This document shows positions 24,912 to 32,744 of a DNA stretch of 42,241 bases, piece by piece. Each line of letters opens with the position of its first letter. The stretch's first letter is position 1. The stretch is taken from contig CALLZY010000045.1 in assembly GCA_937858715.1 (NCBI GenBank), positions 1 to 42,241 on the forward strand, read 5' to 3'. The notes under the pieces were generated by a model, which was not told the origin of the DNA, did no database searches, and saw nothing but the letters and a program-made list of their open reading frames with translations. The position numbers and the translations under genes were made by a program. Source of the DNA: an uncultured Chitinophagaceae bacterium (GTDB lineage: Bacteria; Bacteroidota; Bacteroidia; Chitinophagales; Chitinophagaceae).

Positions 24912-26276
24912 ATGAGAAAGATAATCATTACACTATTATTGGTGTCCATAAGCTATTGGATAAATGCACAGCAAAGCGAAAGCAAACTTCTGCAGGATTT
25001 TAAGTATCGGATTGATAATTTCAGGGCATTAAACTTTTCAGTTGGCGGCGGTGCTTTACATGAAAGTGACCGCAGTAGTAATTCTGTTATTAATAATTCA
25101 AATTTCAGCGGGAATACCGGTATCGGACTTACCGGGTATAAGAGTACAGACCGGCAGCTAAGGTCTTCTAACTTTAGCGTTAACTCGGGTTTTTCAAAAT
25201 CAACATCAAACGAGGATGATGGTAAGGCCAGGTCTTTCAGCGGCCAGTTTGCTGCAAGCCTGGCAGATAAGTATTTTAAAGGGGAAAAGTTTTTTTTATT
25301 GGAGAGCAATTCTTATGGAAGGTTGAATACAGGCAAAGCCAGTTCGGCAAATGTTCCGTTGCTTACTAAAAGCTCTGCTTCAGGTTTATATATTAACCTC
25401 GGTGCCGGGATCGGGAAGGGCAGGTTAGAGTTTGTTACGGATATGCAAAATGCCCTTTGGCTGCACAAAGAGCTGAGTAAAGAAAAAGTACTGAAAAGAC
25501 AGCTTTCCGAAAAAGAGTTGATGGGTTTGGGTATGGCTGTTACAAAAGCCAATAACACCAGAGTACTTGATTCAAGGAGAAGGAACCGCTTTATACTTGA
25601 AACAGTTGATGGTTTCCTGCAAAAGAATGGGCTTATTTCAAAAACTGACATACTGTATTTCTCATCCCTGAACGATGTGTTGTTTTATGCAATTAATGAA
25701 CATCGCATGAGTGGTGTTGAAAAAGCATTGAAATTGTCACCTTCATTTTCTTACAGTAGAAATTATGGCAAATATTCAGAACCGGTTAGCGAAAATGAAG
25801 ACAGGACAAAAGTGAAAGCTTTGACACTTATTGCATCATGGAAGAAATACAAACCGGTCAGTCTTTATCATCAAAGAAATTACGGGTTTTCATTTCAGGC
25901 TGTTAAGTCATGGAGAAACTATCTAATGGCCACTTCAAATAGCGGAGTTGTAAATGAGAGTAAATGGAATGATAATAGTTCTCAAGTTTCAGTTTCTGCT
26001 TTTCTCCAGCACAAGTTTTATCCAAATACGAGAACATCTTTTAATCTGTCTTTGGAAACAGAAGGAGGATATAATTGGTTTCCGGGAATATCGAAGTGGT
26101 TTAACCTGACAAGGGCCGGTTGTTCATTAAATTATTTTATTAGCTATAATGCCCGGTTGACTGGTGGGGTAAGTGCATCAATTCAAAAAAACTACAATGA
26201 TATTACAAGCGCATATCTGTTCAATACAAATCTGTTCAGCCTTAATGCCAGTATCGGGCTTGAAATTAACTTATAG
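24912..26276 (+). CDS. Hypothetical outer-membrane beta-barrel protein
   Basis: I do not recognise a named family. The 454-aa product has a signal peptide (1-19, ending WINAQ). Most of the rest is an alternating polar/hydrophobic, Ser/Asn/Gly-rich pattern typical of transmembrane beta strands, for example near 40-120, 145-175 and 285-454. A helical, charged insert (about 190-275) separates the two strand-rich parts. The last strands end in LNASIGLEINL, compatible with a barrel closing strand. No lipobox or sorting domain is present. It is flanked by unrelated metabolic genes and shows no sign of an operon. A surface barrel of unknown cargo is the best guess. Confidence 0.75.
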   Translation: MRKIIITLLLVSISYWINAQQSESKLLQDFKYRIDNFRALNFSVGGGALHESDRSSNSVINNSNFSGNTGIGLTGYKSTDRQLRSSNFSVNSGFSKSTSNEDDGKARSFSGQFAASLADKYFKGEKFFLLESNSYGRLNTGKASSANVPLLTKSSASGLYINLGAGIGKGRLEFVTDMQNALWLHKELSKEKVLKRQLSEKELMGLGMAVTKANNTRVLDSRRRNRFILETVDGFLQKNGLISKTDILYFSSLNDVLFYAINEHRMSGVEKALKLSPSFSYSRNYGKYSEPVSENEDRTKVKALTLIASWKKYKPVSLYHQRNYGFSFQAVKSWRNYLMATSNSGVVNESKWNDNSSQVSVSAFLQHKFYPNTRTSFNLSLETEGGYNWFPGISKWFNLTRAGCSLNYFISYNARLTGGVSASIQKNYNDITSAYLFNTNLFSLNASIGLEINL

Positions 26277-26377
26277 ACTTTCTCAATGAATCAGCAATGT
26301 AAGGTGTAATAAAGTAATCCCCGGATGATTGCTAAACCGGGATAATAGTATTTCTTTGCAGCACATATATTTCCGGT

Positions 26378-26980
26378 ATGACATTTCTTGATGGAATTAT
26401 ATATACAGGTATCGCCATTTTTGCGTTGAGTGGGGCATTCAAGGCAAGAACTTTTAAGTTAGATGTATTTGGAGGTATTGTAGTAGCGTTTATTACAGCT
26501 TATGGTGGCGGTACGTTACGGGATGTGCTTATTGGGGCTGGCCCGGTAAACTGGATTAATGATAATATAGCACTGATACTCGTTTTTACCGGTTCATTTA
26601 TTGCTTTTTTGTTCAAAGAAAATATGAACCGCTTTAAGCGTACCATTTTTTACACTGATGCTTTTGGTATTGGCCTGTACACCGTATGGGGAATAGAGGT
26701 GGCGTCTAAACACGGCCTGAATGATTTGTATTCGCTGGTGATGGGAGTGATAACGGCAACTTTCGGCGGTCTGCTGGCCGATATCGTTTGTAATGCAGTA
26801 CCAAACCTGCTGAAGAAGGGTGAACTGTATGCTACTGCCTGTGCGATAGGAGGGATACTTTATATCGCTTTAAAAAAAGTGCCGCTGGAGTACAATACAA
26901 ATCTGGCTATTTGCATTGTGGTGGTTGCTGGCATCAGAATATACTCAAAAAGAAAAAGGCTCACACTTCCGGATATTTGA
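26378..26980 (+). CDS. TRIC-type cation channel / UPF0126 membrane protein
   Basis: Prokaryotic TRIC-family proteins (UPF0126, YadS/YicG-like) are trimeric seven-helix channels for monovalent cations in the inner membrane. The 200-aa length is typical. The two inverted repeat halves are visible. The first carries AYGGGTLRDVLIGAGPVNWI (about 41-60). The second carries TATFGGLLADIVCNAVPNLL followed by KKGELYATACAIGG. The tail is basic (SKRKRLTL). The ATG at 26378 is chosen as the first in-frame ATG after the upstream spacer. Ion selectivity here is inferred from the family. Confidence 0.9.
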   Translation: MTFLDGIIYTGIAIFALSGAFKARTFKLDVFGGIVVAFITAYGGGTLRDVLIGAGPVNWINDNIALILVFTGSFIAFLFKENMNRFKRTIFYTDAFGIGLYTVWGIEVASKHGLNDLYSLVMGVITATFGGLLADIVCNAVPNLLKKGELYATACAIGGILYIALKKVPLEYNTNLAICIVVVAGIRIYSKRKRLTLPDI

Positions 26981-27041
26981 TTGCTTTACAATCTTTTCTG
27001 TTTTCAAATGCCGATTCGGTTAATCTTGTCAGTAATAATCC

Positions 27042-27072
27042 TTGACTTGGGTGAAGGGTATTTGTAACTTTA
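27042..27072 (+). promoter_or_regulatory. Promoter of lipocalin-like gene
   Basis: TTG at 27042-27044 is followed after 20 bases by TAACTTTA (27065-27072), one mismatch from TAnnTTTG. A leader of about 70 bases would follow before the ATG at 27148. Confidence 0.4.
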
Positions 27073-27147
27073 TCAGGAACGGCGTAGCCTGTTTGGGCTG
27101 GCCAGTGATTACTTCAACAATATTACTGAACCATTAAACTAAAACCC

Positions 27148-27630
27148 ATGAATAAAATACTATGGTTGTTTTGCACACTGGGTTTTTCTGCCAGTTGCAA
27201 TTTATTTGAAGCCGATGAGGCTTTTGAAGTACCGCATAAAGACCTGCTGACAAGAAACAAATGGGTGCTTGATGCTTACACACAATCTCCAGCTTATAAT
27301 GGGGTAACGGATGTGTATGCTAAGATGAGCGATTGTGCAAAGGATAATTTATTAATTTTTCAAAAGGATGGTTCGTATATTCTTGATGAAGGCTTTAAGA
27401 AATGTTCTGAATCCGAACCACAAACCAAAGTGGCCGGAACCTGGAAGTTTGCCGAAAACGGCCCAAATGAAGTTGATAAGTTTGATGAGAATGAATTAAT
27501 AATAAATTCTTCAGGAAAAATTACGAACTACTATATTGAATTAATTACCGATTCAAGACTTAAGATAAGCACTACAATAAATTCAGATGGGAAAACCTAC
27601 GAAATTCTTCAAACCTTCAGGAAAAAATAG
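27148..27630 (+). CDS. Hypothetical lipocalin-like lipoprotein
   Basis: The function is unknown. The 160-aa product has a short signal peptide ending GFSASC, so it is a likely lipoprotein with Cys17 as the lipidated residue, although the lipobox is imperfect. The body has the layout of Bacteroidota lipocalin-like domains: LLTRNKWVLDAY at the start, a central strand ILDEGFKKCSE, and VAGTWKFAENG before the last strands. Two further cysteines (near 63 and 91) could form a disulfide. It has its own candidate promoter and no obvious partner gene. Confidence 0.75.
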   Translation: MNKILWLFCTLGFSASCNLFEADEAFEVPHKDLLTRNKWVLDAYTQSPAYNGVTDVYAKMSDCAKDNLLIFQKDGSYILDEGFKKCSESEPQTKVAGTWKFAENGPNEVDKFDENELIINSSGKITNYYIELITDSRLKISTTINSDGKTYEILQTFRKK

Positions 27631-27695
27631 ATTATGCTCCTGACGGAGGCAGTTTAAATGTCAACGAAAAAGAAAAGGTAATAACTAAGCAGTTT

Positions 27696-28103
27696 TTAGA
27701 AACTTCTGTGTTCTTTTACCCAGCCACTGATATAATCAGCTATCTCATGTGTGTTGGTGCCGGGGTGAAACAACTTTCCAACGCCTATTTTATTTAACTC
27801 GGTAATGTCTTCATCAGGAATAATGCCGCCACCTGTTAACAACACATCGTCAAGTCCCTTTTCTTTCATCAGTGTCATTACTTTGGGAAAAACAGTATTA
27901 TGTGCTCCGGAAAGGATACTGATACCAATTGCATCCACATCTTCCTGCAAAGCAGCATTAACCACCATTTCAGGTGTTTGGCGAAGGCCTGTATAAATCA
28001 CTTCCATTCCTGCATCACGAAGGGCGGTTGCAATAACTTTTGCACCACGGTCGTGGCCGTCTAATCCAACTTTAGCTACTAAAACTCTTATAGGTCTGCT
28101 CAT
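27696..28103 (-). CDS. Stand-alone cobalamin-binding subunit, mutase type
   Basis: The 135-aa protein is a B12-binding Rossmann domain of the methylmalonyl-CoA mutase type. The DxHxxG motif is DGHDRG (D15, H17, G20), which gives the base-off, His-on cobalamin ligand. SILSGAHNT and the [10 protein letters not shown] loop complete the pocket. In most mutases this domain is fused to the catalytic barrel; here it is a separate gene, as in small subunits of isobutyryl- or hydroxyisobutyryl-CoA-type mutases. The large subunit is not in this window. The start at 28103 follows a minus-strand -7 element in the gap shared with the aldo/keto reductase gene. Which acyl-CoA it serves cannot be told from this sequence. 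Confidence 0.9.
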   Translation of the reverse strand: MSRPIRVLVAKVGLDGHDRGAKVIATALRDAGMEVIYTGLRQTPEMVVNAALQEDVDAIGISILSGAHNTVFPKVMTLMKEKGLDDVLLTGGGIIPDEDITELNKIGVGKLFHPGTNTHEIADYISGWVKEHRSF

Positions 28104-28121
28104 AAAGCAATATTAAGAATG

Positions 28122-28129
28122 CAAAATTA
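28122..28129 (-). promoter_or_regulatory. -7 element of the B12-subunit gene
   Basis: On the minus strand TAATTTTG matches TAnnTTTG and lies 18 bases before the ATG. It is within ten bases of the plus-strand element of the divergent gene. Confidence 0.45.
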
Positions 28130-28138
28130 GGTTGTTTA

Positions 28139-28146
28139 TACATTTG
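28139..28146 (+). promoter_or_regulatory. -7 element of the aldo/keto reductase gene
   Basis: TACATTTG matches TAnnTTTG and ends 16 bases before the ATG at 28163. The two divergent promoters overlap within a 59-base gap, so they probably exclude each other. Confidence 0.5.
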
Positions 28147-28162
28147 CATAGTAAATTAGTAT

Positions 28163-29152
28163 ATGCAATACAGAAAATTTGGAAATACAGATTTGCTCGT
28201 CAGTGAAGTTGGTTTTGGTGCCTGGGCTATTGGCGGAGGAACAATGGTTGGCAATACAGCCATTGGCTGGGGCGATGCTGATGATAAAACTTCGGAGGAG
28301 GCAATTTATGCATCGCTTGATACAGGGATTAATTTTTTTGACACCGCAGATATTTACGGACTGGGGCATTCCGAAGAGTTGATTGGCAAAACTGTTGGCA
28401 AAAGAAAGGATATTATTATTGCGACCAAGGGCGGAAATGTCGCAAGAGACGGACAGTTCACCATTGATTATTCGAAAGAACACATTATCGATGCTTGTGA
28501 GCAATCACTCCGCAGGCTGAACCGGGAAACAATTGATTACTACCAGTTACATACGGCGAAGCTGTCGCATTTGCAGCAGGGAGATTGCATTGCCGCAGTA
28601 CAGCAATTACAGGAACAGGGGAAAATAAGGTATTGGGGTTTGTCGCTGATTACTTTTAATCCAATGCCTGAAGCCGGGTTCTTGGTGGAAAATAATCTCG
28701 GAAATGGTTTTCAGCTTGTGCTTAATCTTCTGAACCAGCTTGGCCTGCCTGTACTTAACATGGCTGAAAAAGCAGGGTATGGAATTATTGTACGTATGCC
28801 TTTGCAGTTTGGGTTGTTAACCGGTAAGTTTGACGGTGGTGTTTCTTTTCCGGAAAATGACCATCGCAAAAAAAGAATTACTCCGGAGATTGTGAATGCC
28901 TGCAATGAAGCATTGTTGCCAATATGGAAACTATGTGATAAATACAGGTGCAGCAAAACAGAACTGGCGCTTAGTTATATACTCAGCTATTCCGCAGTAT
29001 CAGTTATTATCCCAGGAATAAGAACAGCAGCGCATGTGCAAAGCAATACTTCAGGCTTGTTCAGGCTTGAGGAAAGTGATATGAAACTGATTGAAGAAAC
29101 GGGACGTACCAGCTTAATTCCTGTTATGGATAAAATTAAGCAGGTGGGGTAA
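28163..29152 (+). CDS. Aldo/keto reductase
   Basis: This NADPH-dependent oxidoreductase has a TIM-barrel fold. The 329-aa protein has the full catalytic tetrad: D60 (FFDTADIYG), Y65, K89 (IIIATKGG) and H130 (DYYQLHT). The C-terminal nucleotide-binding part has SVIIPGIRTAAHVQSN, a typical AKR end. It resembles the plant-auxin-induced/YhdN-like general reductase group, but the substrate is unknown. It is convergent with the DUF1015 gene and ends at a shared terminator. Confidence 0.92.
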   Translation: MQYRKFGNTDLLVSEVGFGAWAIGGGTMVGNTAIGWGDADDKTSEEAIYASLDTGINFFDTADIYGLGHSEELIGKTVGKRKDIIIATKGGNVARDGQFTIDYSKEHIIDACEQSLRRLNRETIDYYQLHTAKLSHLQQGDCIAAVQQLQEQGKIRYWGLSLITFNPMPEAGFLVENNLGNGFQLVLNLLNQLGLPVLNMAEKAGYGIIVRMPLQFGLLTGKFDGGVSFPENDHRKKRITPEIVNACNEALLPIWKLCDKYRCSKTELALSYILSYSAVSVIIPGIRTAAHVQSNTSGLFRLEESDMKLIEETGRTSLIPVMDKIKQVG

Positions 29153-29180
29153 TGCTGATTATTACAAATAAATGTTTAAT

Positions 29181-29219
29181 AAAAAACCGGATGATGTTCA
29201 CCCGGTTTCTTTTTTTTAG
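29181..29219. terminator. Bidirectional terminator
   Basis: AAACCGG (29184-29190) pairs with CCGGTTT (29202-29208). The inner TGA/TCA pairs extend it after one mismatch. T-runs follow on the plus strand (eight T) and on the minus strand (six T). It separates the convergent aldo/keto reductase and DUF1015 genes. Confidence 0.9.
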
Positions 29220-29230
29220 TTCAAAAGTTG

Positions 29231-30478
29231 TTATACCAGTTCATGTACAACTAACCCGCTTCTGAGTTTTGGCTCAAACCAGGTGGTCTTTGGCGGCATA
29301 ATGTTGCCGGTGTCGGCAATATCAATAAGTTGTTTCATTGAAACCGGGAAGAGTGCAAAAGCTACTTTCATTTCACCGCTGTCCACTCTTTTCTTTAACT
29401 CACCCAGCCCACGGATACCACCTACGAAATCAATTCGCTTATCTGTTCTGAGGTCTTTAATGTTAAGCAGTGGATTGAGAACTGAGTTGGAAAGAATAGT
29501 TACATCCAGCACACCAATCGGGTCGGCATCATTATATGTTCCTGCCTTTGCTGTAAGCGAATACCAGTTGCCGCCGAGGTACATGCTGAAGTTGTGCAGG
29601 CAGCAGGGTTTATAAATTTCTGTTCCCCTTAATTCTACTTCAAAATTCTGTTTCAGTGCTTCAACAAACTCTTCATCTGTCTGTCCGTTCAGGTCTTTTA
29701 CCACCCGGTTGTAATCAATAATGGTAAGCTGATTGTCCGGGAAATGTACTGCCAGGAAGAAATTGTATTCTTCATTACCGGTGTGATTGGGATTGTTTTT
29801 TCTTTTTTCGTTGCCCACCAGTGCGGCTGCAGCAGTGCGGTGATGCCCGTCTGCAACATAAGTAGAAGGAATCGTTGCGAAGATTGAAATAATCCGGCTG
29901 ATAATAGCAGCATCGCTGATAGTCCAGAAATGATGACCAAACCCATCAACAGAAGTAAAATCATAATCCGGCTGGTGAGTGGCTGCAAAATCTGCGACAA
30001 TCTTATCTAATTCTGTATGGGCAGGATAAGAGAAAAACACAGGTTCCATATTCGCATTGGTGATGCGTACATGTTTCATCCTGTCTTCCTCCTTGTCGGG
30101 CCGTGTAAGCTCATGTTTCTTAATCACATTGTTCATGTAATCCTCAACCGCAGCGCAGGCCACAAGGCCGTATTGTGTTTTGCCATTCATGGTTTGGGCA
30201 TAGATGTACAGGTTGGCTGTTTCGTCCTGCACTAACCAGTTGTTCTTTTTAAACTTTTCAAAATTCTCTTTTGCCTTGTTATACACAGCTTCATCATGTT
30301 CGTCAATTGATTCGGGTAAATCAATTTCAGGTTTAATGATGTGCAGCAATGAATAATCATTTCCTTTCGCTTCTTCTCTTGCCTCTGATGAATTAAGAAC
30401 GTCGTAAGGACGGGAAGCCACAGCCTGTGCCAGTTCTTTTGGTGGTCTGTAACCCTTAAATGCTCTGATGATTGCCAT
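29231..30478 (-). CDS. DUF1015 family protein
   Basis: The biochemical function of DUF1015 is not established. The 415-aa length is typical. It shows the family start MAIIRAFKGYRPP, the ASRPYDVLN block and the signature VADGHHRTAAA near residue 211, whose histidines suggest metal or substrate binding. The C-terminal half has FVGGIRGLGEL and AFALFPVSM. It lies 20 bases after the serA stop, in a conserved serC-serA-DUF1015 order in Bacteroidota, which suggests a link with serine or phosphoserine metabolism. That link is inferred from context only. Confidence 0.88.
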   Translation of the reverse strand: MAIIRAFKGYRPPKELAQAVASRPYDVLNSSEAREEAKGNDYSLLHIIKPEIDLPESIDEHDEAVYNKAKENFEKFKKNNWLVQDETANLYIYAQTMNGKTQYGLVACAAVEDYMNNVIKKHELTRPDKEEDRMKHVRITNANMEPVFFSYPAHTELDKIVADFAATHQPDYDFTSVDGFGHHFWTISDAAIISRIISIFATIPSTYVADGHHRTAAAALVGNEKRKNNPNHTGNEEYNFFLAVHFPDNQLTIIDYNRVVKDLNGQTDEEFVEALKQNFEVELRGTEIYKPCCLHNFSMYLGGNWYSLTAKAGTYNDADPIGVLDVTILSNSVLNPLLNIKDLRTDKRIDFVGGIRGLGELKKRVDSGEMKVAFALFPVSMKQLIDIADTGNIMPPKTTWFEPKLRSGLVVHELV

Positions 30479-30498
30479 GTTTGTTTATACTTGTTGGT

Positions 30499-31425
30499 TT
30501 AGAATTTATTAACCTGGAATTGTGTGTTTCCGTTTTGCAGAAAGTCAACTATTTGTTTTGCTGCTGCTAACCCGGCATTAATGTTTGCTTCGGCAGTTTC
30601 TGCTCCCATTTTTTTAGGTGTGGCAAAATAACGGCTGGCATACTTTTCCATCATTTCTGTATGGCAGTCGCAGGCGATGTCTGTTACATATTTCACATCG
30701 GCCCTTTCTTCAAAAACTTTTTTAAGAGAATCCTCACACACAATTTCCTTACGGGCAGTATTAACGATAACTGCACCTTTTGGCAATTTAGACATTAAAT
30801 CGTAATTAATGGTCTTCTTCGTTTTTTCATTGGCAGGAATGTGCAGCGAAATGTAGTTACAGGTACTGAACAGTTCTTCAGGAGAAGAAACTACAATAGT
30901 GCCAAATCCTTCGAGCCATGTTTTTTCTTTTGTAGGCGCATATACATACACAATCATGCCAAGGCCTTTTGCCAGTTTGGCTACTTTGCGGCCTACATTG
31001 CCAAATGCGAACAGGCCAATTTTTTTTCCTGCAAGTTCGCTGCCCGTACCGGGATTAAAGAAATTTCTTGCAGCATAAATCATCATTCCCATTGCCAGTT
31101 CAGCCACTGCGTTTGAGTTTTGGCCGGGAGTGTTCATCGCAACAATTTTCTTTTCATTACAGGCAGGGAGGTCAATATTGTCGTATCCGGCACCAGCCCT
31201 TACAACAATTTTCAGGTTTTGCGCAGCGGCAATTACATCGGCAGATGCTTTGTCACTTCTGATAATCATTCCGTCTGCATCGGCAACAGCTTTCAGCAGG
31301 TCGGCTTTGTCTGTGTACTTTTCAAGTAAAACAGTTTCAAAACCGGCTTCATCAAAAATCTTCTTAATTCCACTTACGGCAACAGCGGCAAATGGTTTTT
31401 CGGTTGCTAATAAAATCTTTGGCAT
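30499..31425 (-). CDS. serA: D-3-phosphoglycerate dehydrogenase, short type
   Basis: The enzyme oxidises 3-phosphoglycerate with NAD+, the first step of serine synthesis. The 308-aa protein is the short form without an ACT domain, so serine feedback through ACT is absent. NAD binding is shown by IGLFAFGNVGRKVA near 137-149. VRAGAGYDNIDL (about 75-86) and NTARKEIV with R225 are conserved. The usual C-terminal TPH-x-G motif is TPKKMGAET: Lys271 occupies the position of the catalytic histidine. This matches a known short Lys-type PGDH class (as in Entamoeba and Bacteroides, from memory). The start is the ATG at 31425; an in-frame TTG two codons upstream is unlikely. Confidence 0.92.
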   Translation of the reverse strand: MPKILLATEKPFAAVAVSGIKKIFDEAGFETVLLEKYTDKADLLKAVADADGMIIRSDKASADVIAAAQNLKIVVRAGAGYDNIDLPACNEKKIVAMNTPGQNSNAVAELAMGMMIYAARNFFNPGTGSELAGKKIGLFAFGNVGRKVAKLAKGLGMIVYVYAPTKEKTWLEGFGTIVVSSPEELFSTCNYISLHIPANEKTKKTINYDLMSKLPKGAVIVNTARKEIVCEDSLKKVFEERADVKYVTDIACDCHTEMMEKYASRYFATPKKMGAETAEANINAGLAAAKQIVDFLQNGNTQFQVNKF

Positions 31426-31438
31426 ATACAATCGTTTT

Positions 31439-31469
31439 AAAAAGAAAGGAAGCTTTTATGCTTCCTTTC
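31439..31469 (-). terminator. Terminator-like hairpin between serC and serA
   Basis: A perfect 10-bp stem (31444-31453 with 31460-31469, loop TTTTAT) is followed on the minus strand by five T. It lies between serC and serA, so it could lower serA and DUF1015 transcription relative to serC or separate two units. Confidence 0.7.
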
Positions 31470-31484
31470 CGTTAATAATTAATA

Positions 31485-32558
31485 TCAGGCTTTACTGCTT
31501 TCAAATTCTTTCATACAATCAACCAATGCCTGCACACTTTCAACTGGCAGGGCATTATAAGTGGAGGCACGGAAACCGCCTACGCTGCGGTGGCCTTTAA
31601 TACCAACCATACCTGCAGCTTTGGCAAAATTCATGAACTCTTCTTCAAGGTGTTTGTACTCTTCTTTCATTACATAACAGATGTTCATCAGCGACCTTGA
31701 ATTTTTTTCAACGGTGCCCACAAATATTTTGCTGTTATCTATTGCATCGTACAGCAGTTTGGCTTTTGCCTGGTTCATTTCCTGCATTTTGGCAACACCA
31801 CCAAGGCTCTTCAGCCATTTTAATGTTTCCAATATGGTAAAGATGGGCAGACATGGAGGCGTATTGAACATGGAGCCTTCTTTGATATGCGTACGGTAAT
31901 CAAGCATGGTTGGAATGTAGCGTTCCACTTTGCCCAGCATATCTTCTTTTACAATTACAAAGGTTGCACCTGAAGGCCCGAGATTTTTCTGTGCCCCGCC
32001 ATAAATAAGTGCATATTTGGAAACATCAACCGGACGACTGAAAATATCTGACGACATATCAGCTACTACTGGAACAGGCGAAACTGGGTCTTGAAATATC
32101 TCAGTTCCGTAAATTGTGTTATTGGTTGTGATGTGCAAATAGTCGGCATCGGCCGGAATATTTTCGATAGCGGGATAATAATTGAAGTTTTTATCTGCAG
32201 AAGATGAAATAACACTAACCTCGCCAAAACCTTTGGCTTCTTTAATGGCTTTTTTGGCCCACACTCCGCTTTCAACGTAAGCAGCTTTTTTGTTCATCAG
32301 GTTATAAGGAACCATCGCAAACTGCAGACTGGCACCTCCCCCTAAAAACAGAACCTGGTAACCTTCTGGCACACCAAGCAGTTCTTTAAACAGTGCCACT
32401 GCTTCGTCCATCACAGCCTGAAACTCTTTGCTTCTGTGCGACACTGACAGTACAGACATGCCAGTTCCATTAAAATCAAGAATGGCTTTTGCTGTGTTTT
32501 CAACAGCAATGGCAGGTAAAATACTTGGGCCTGCATTGAAATTGTGAACCTTTTTCAT
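31485..32558 (-). CDS. serC: Phosphoserine aminotransferase
   Basis: This PLP enzyme converts 3-phosphohydroxypyruvate and glutamate to phosphoserine, the second step of serine synthesis, and acts in pyridoxine synthesis in many bacteria. The 357-aa length fits the family (about 360). [11 protein letters not shown] is at the N terminus, the phosphate-binding GGGASLQFA lies near 73-81, and the PLP lysine is K191 in [12 protein letters not shown]. The [14 protein letters not shown] block near the C terminus is also characteristic. The ATG at 32558 is a clear start. It is the first gene of the serC-serA-DUF1015 cluster. Confidence 0.95.
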   Translation of the reverse strand: MKKVHNFNAGPSILPAIAVENTAKAILDFNGTGMSVLSVSHRSKEFQAVMDEAVALFKELLGVPEGYQVLFLGGGASLQFAMVPYNLMNKKAAYVESGVWAKKAIKEAKGFGEVSVISSSADKNFNYYPAIENIPADADYLHITTNNTIYGTEIFQDPVSPVPVVADMSSDIFSRPVDVSKYALIYGGAQKNLGPSGATFVIVKEDMLGKVERYIPTMLDYRTHIKEGSMFNTPPCLPIFTILETLKWLKSLGGVAKMQEMNQAKAKLLYDAIDNSKIFVGTVEKNSRSLMNICYVMKEEYKHLEEEFMNFAKAAGMVGIKGHRSVGGFRASTYNALPVESVQALVDCMKEFESSKA

Positions 32559-32744
32559 CGTTTAACTATTTATAGTTTAAAGAATAGTGTTTGGTATGAA
32601 TAACAAAATAAAAACTAATAACTGTTAGCCTGTATGATTATTGACAGGCGGCAATATGAGTAAAGTAATGTCAGGTATGGATTTAGAACAGAACTATGCC
32701 ACTAAAAAACTGTCTTTCCAATGACAATTCTAATGCTCGACTAA

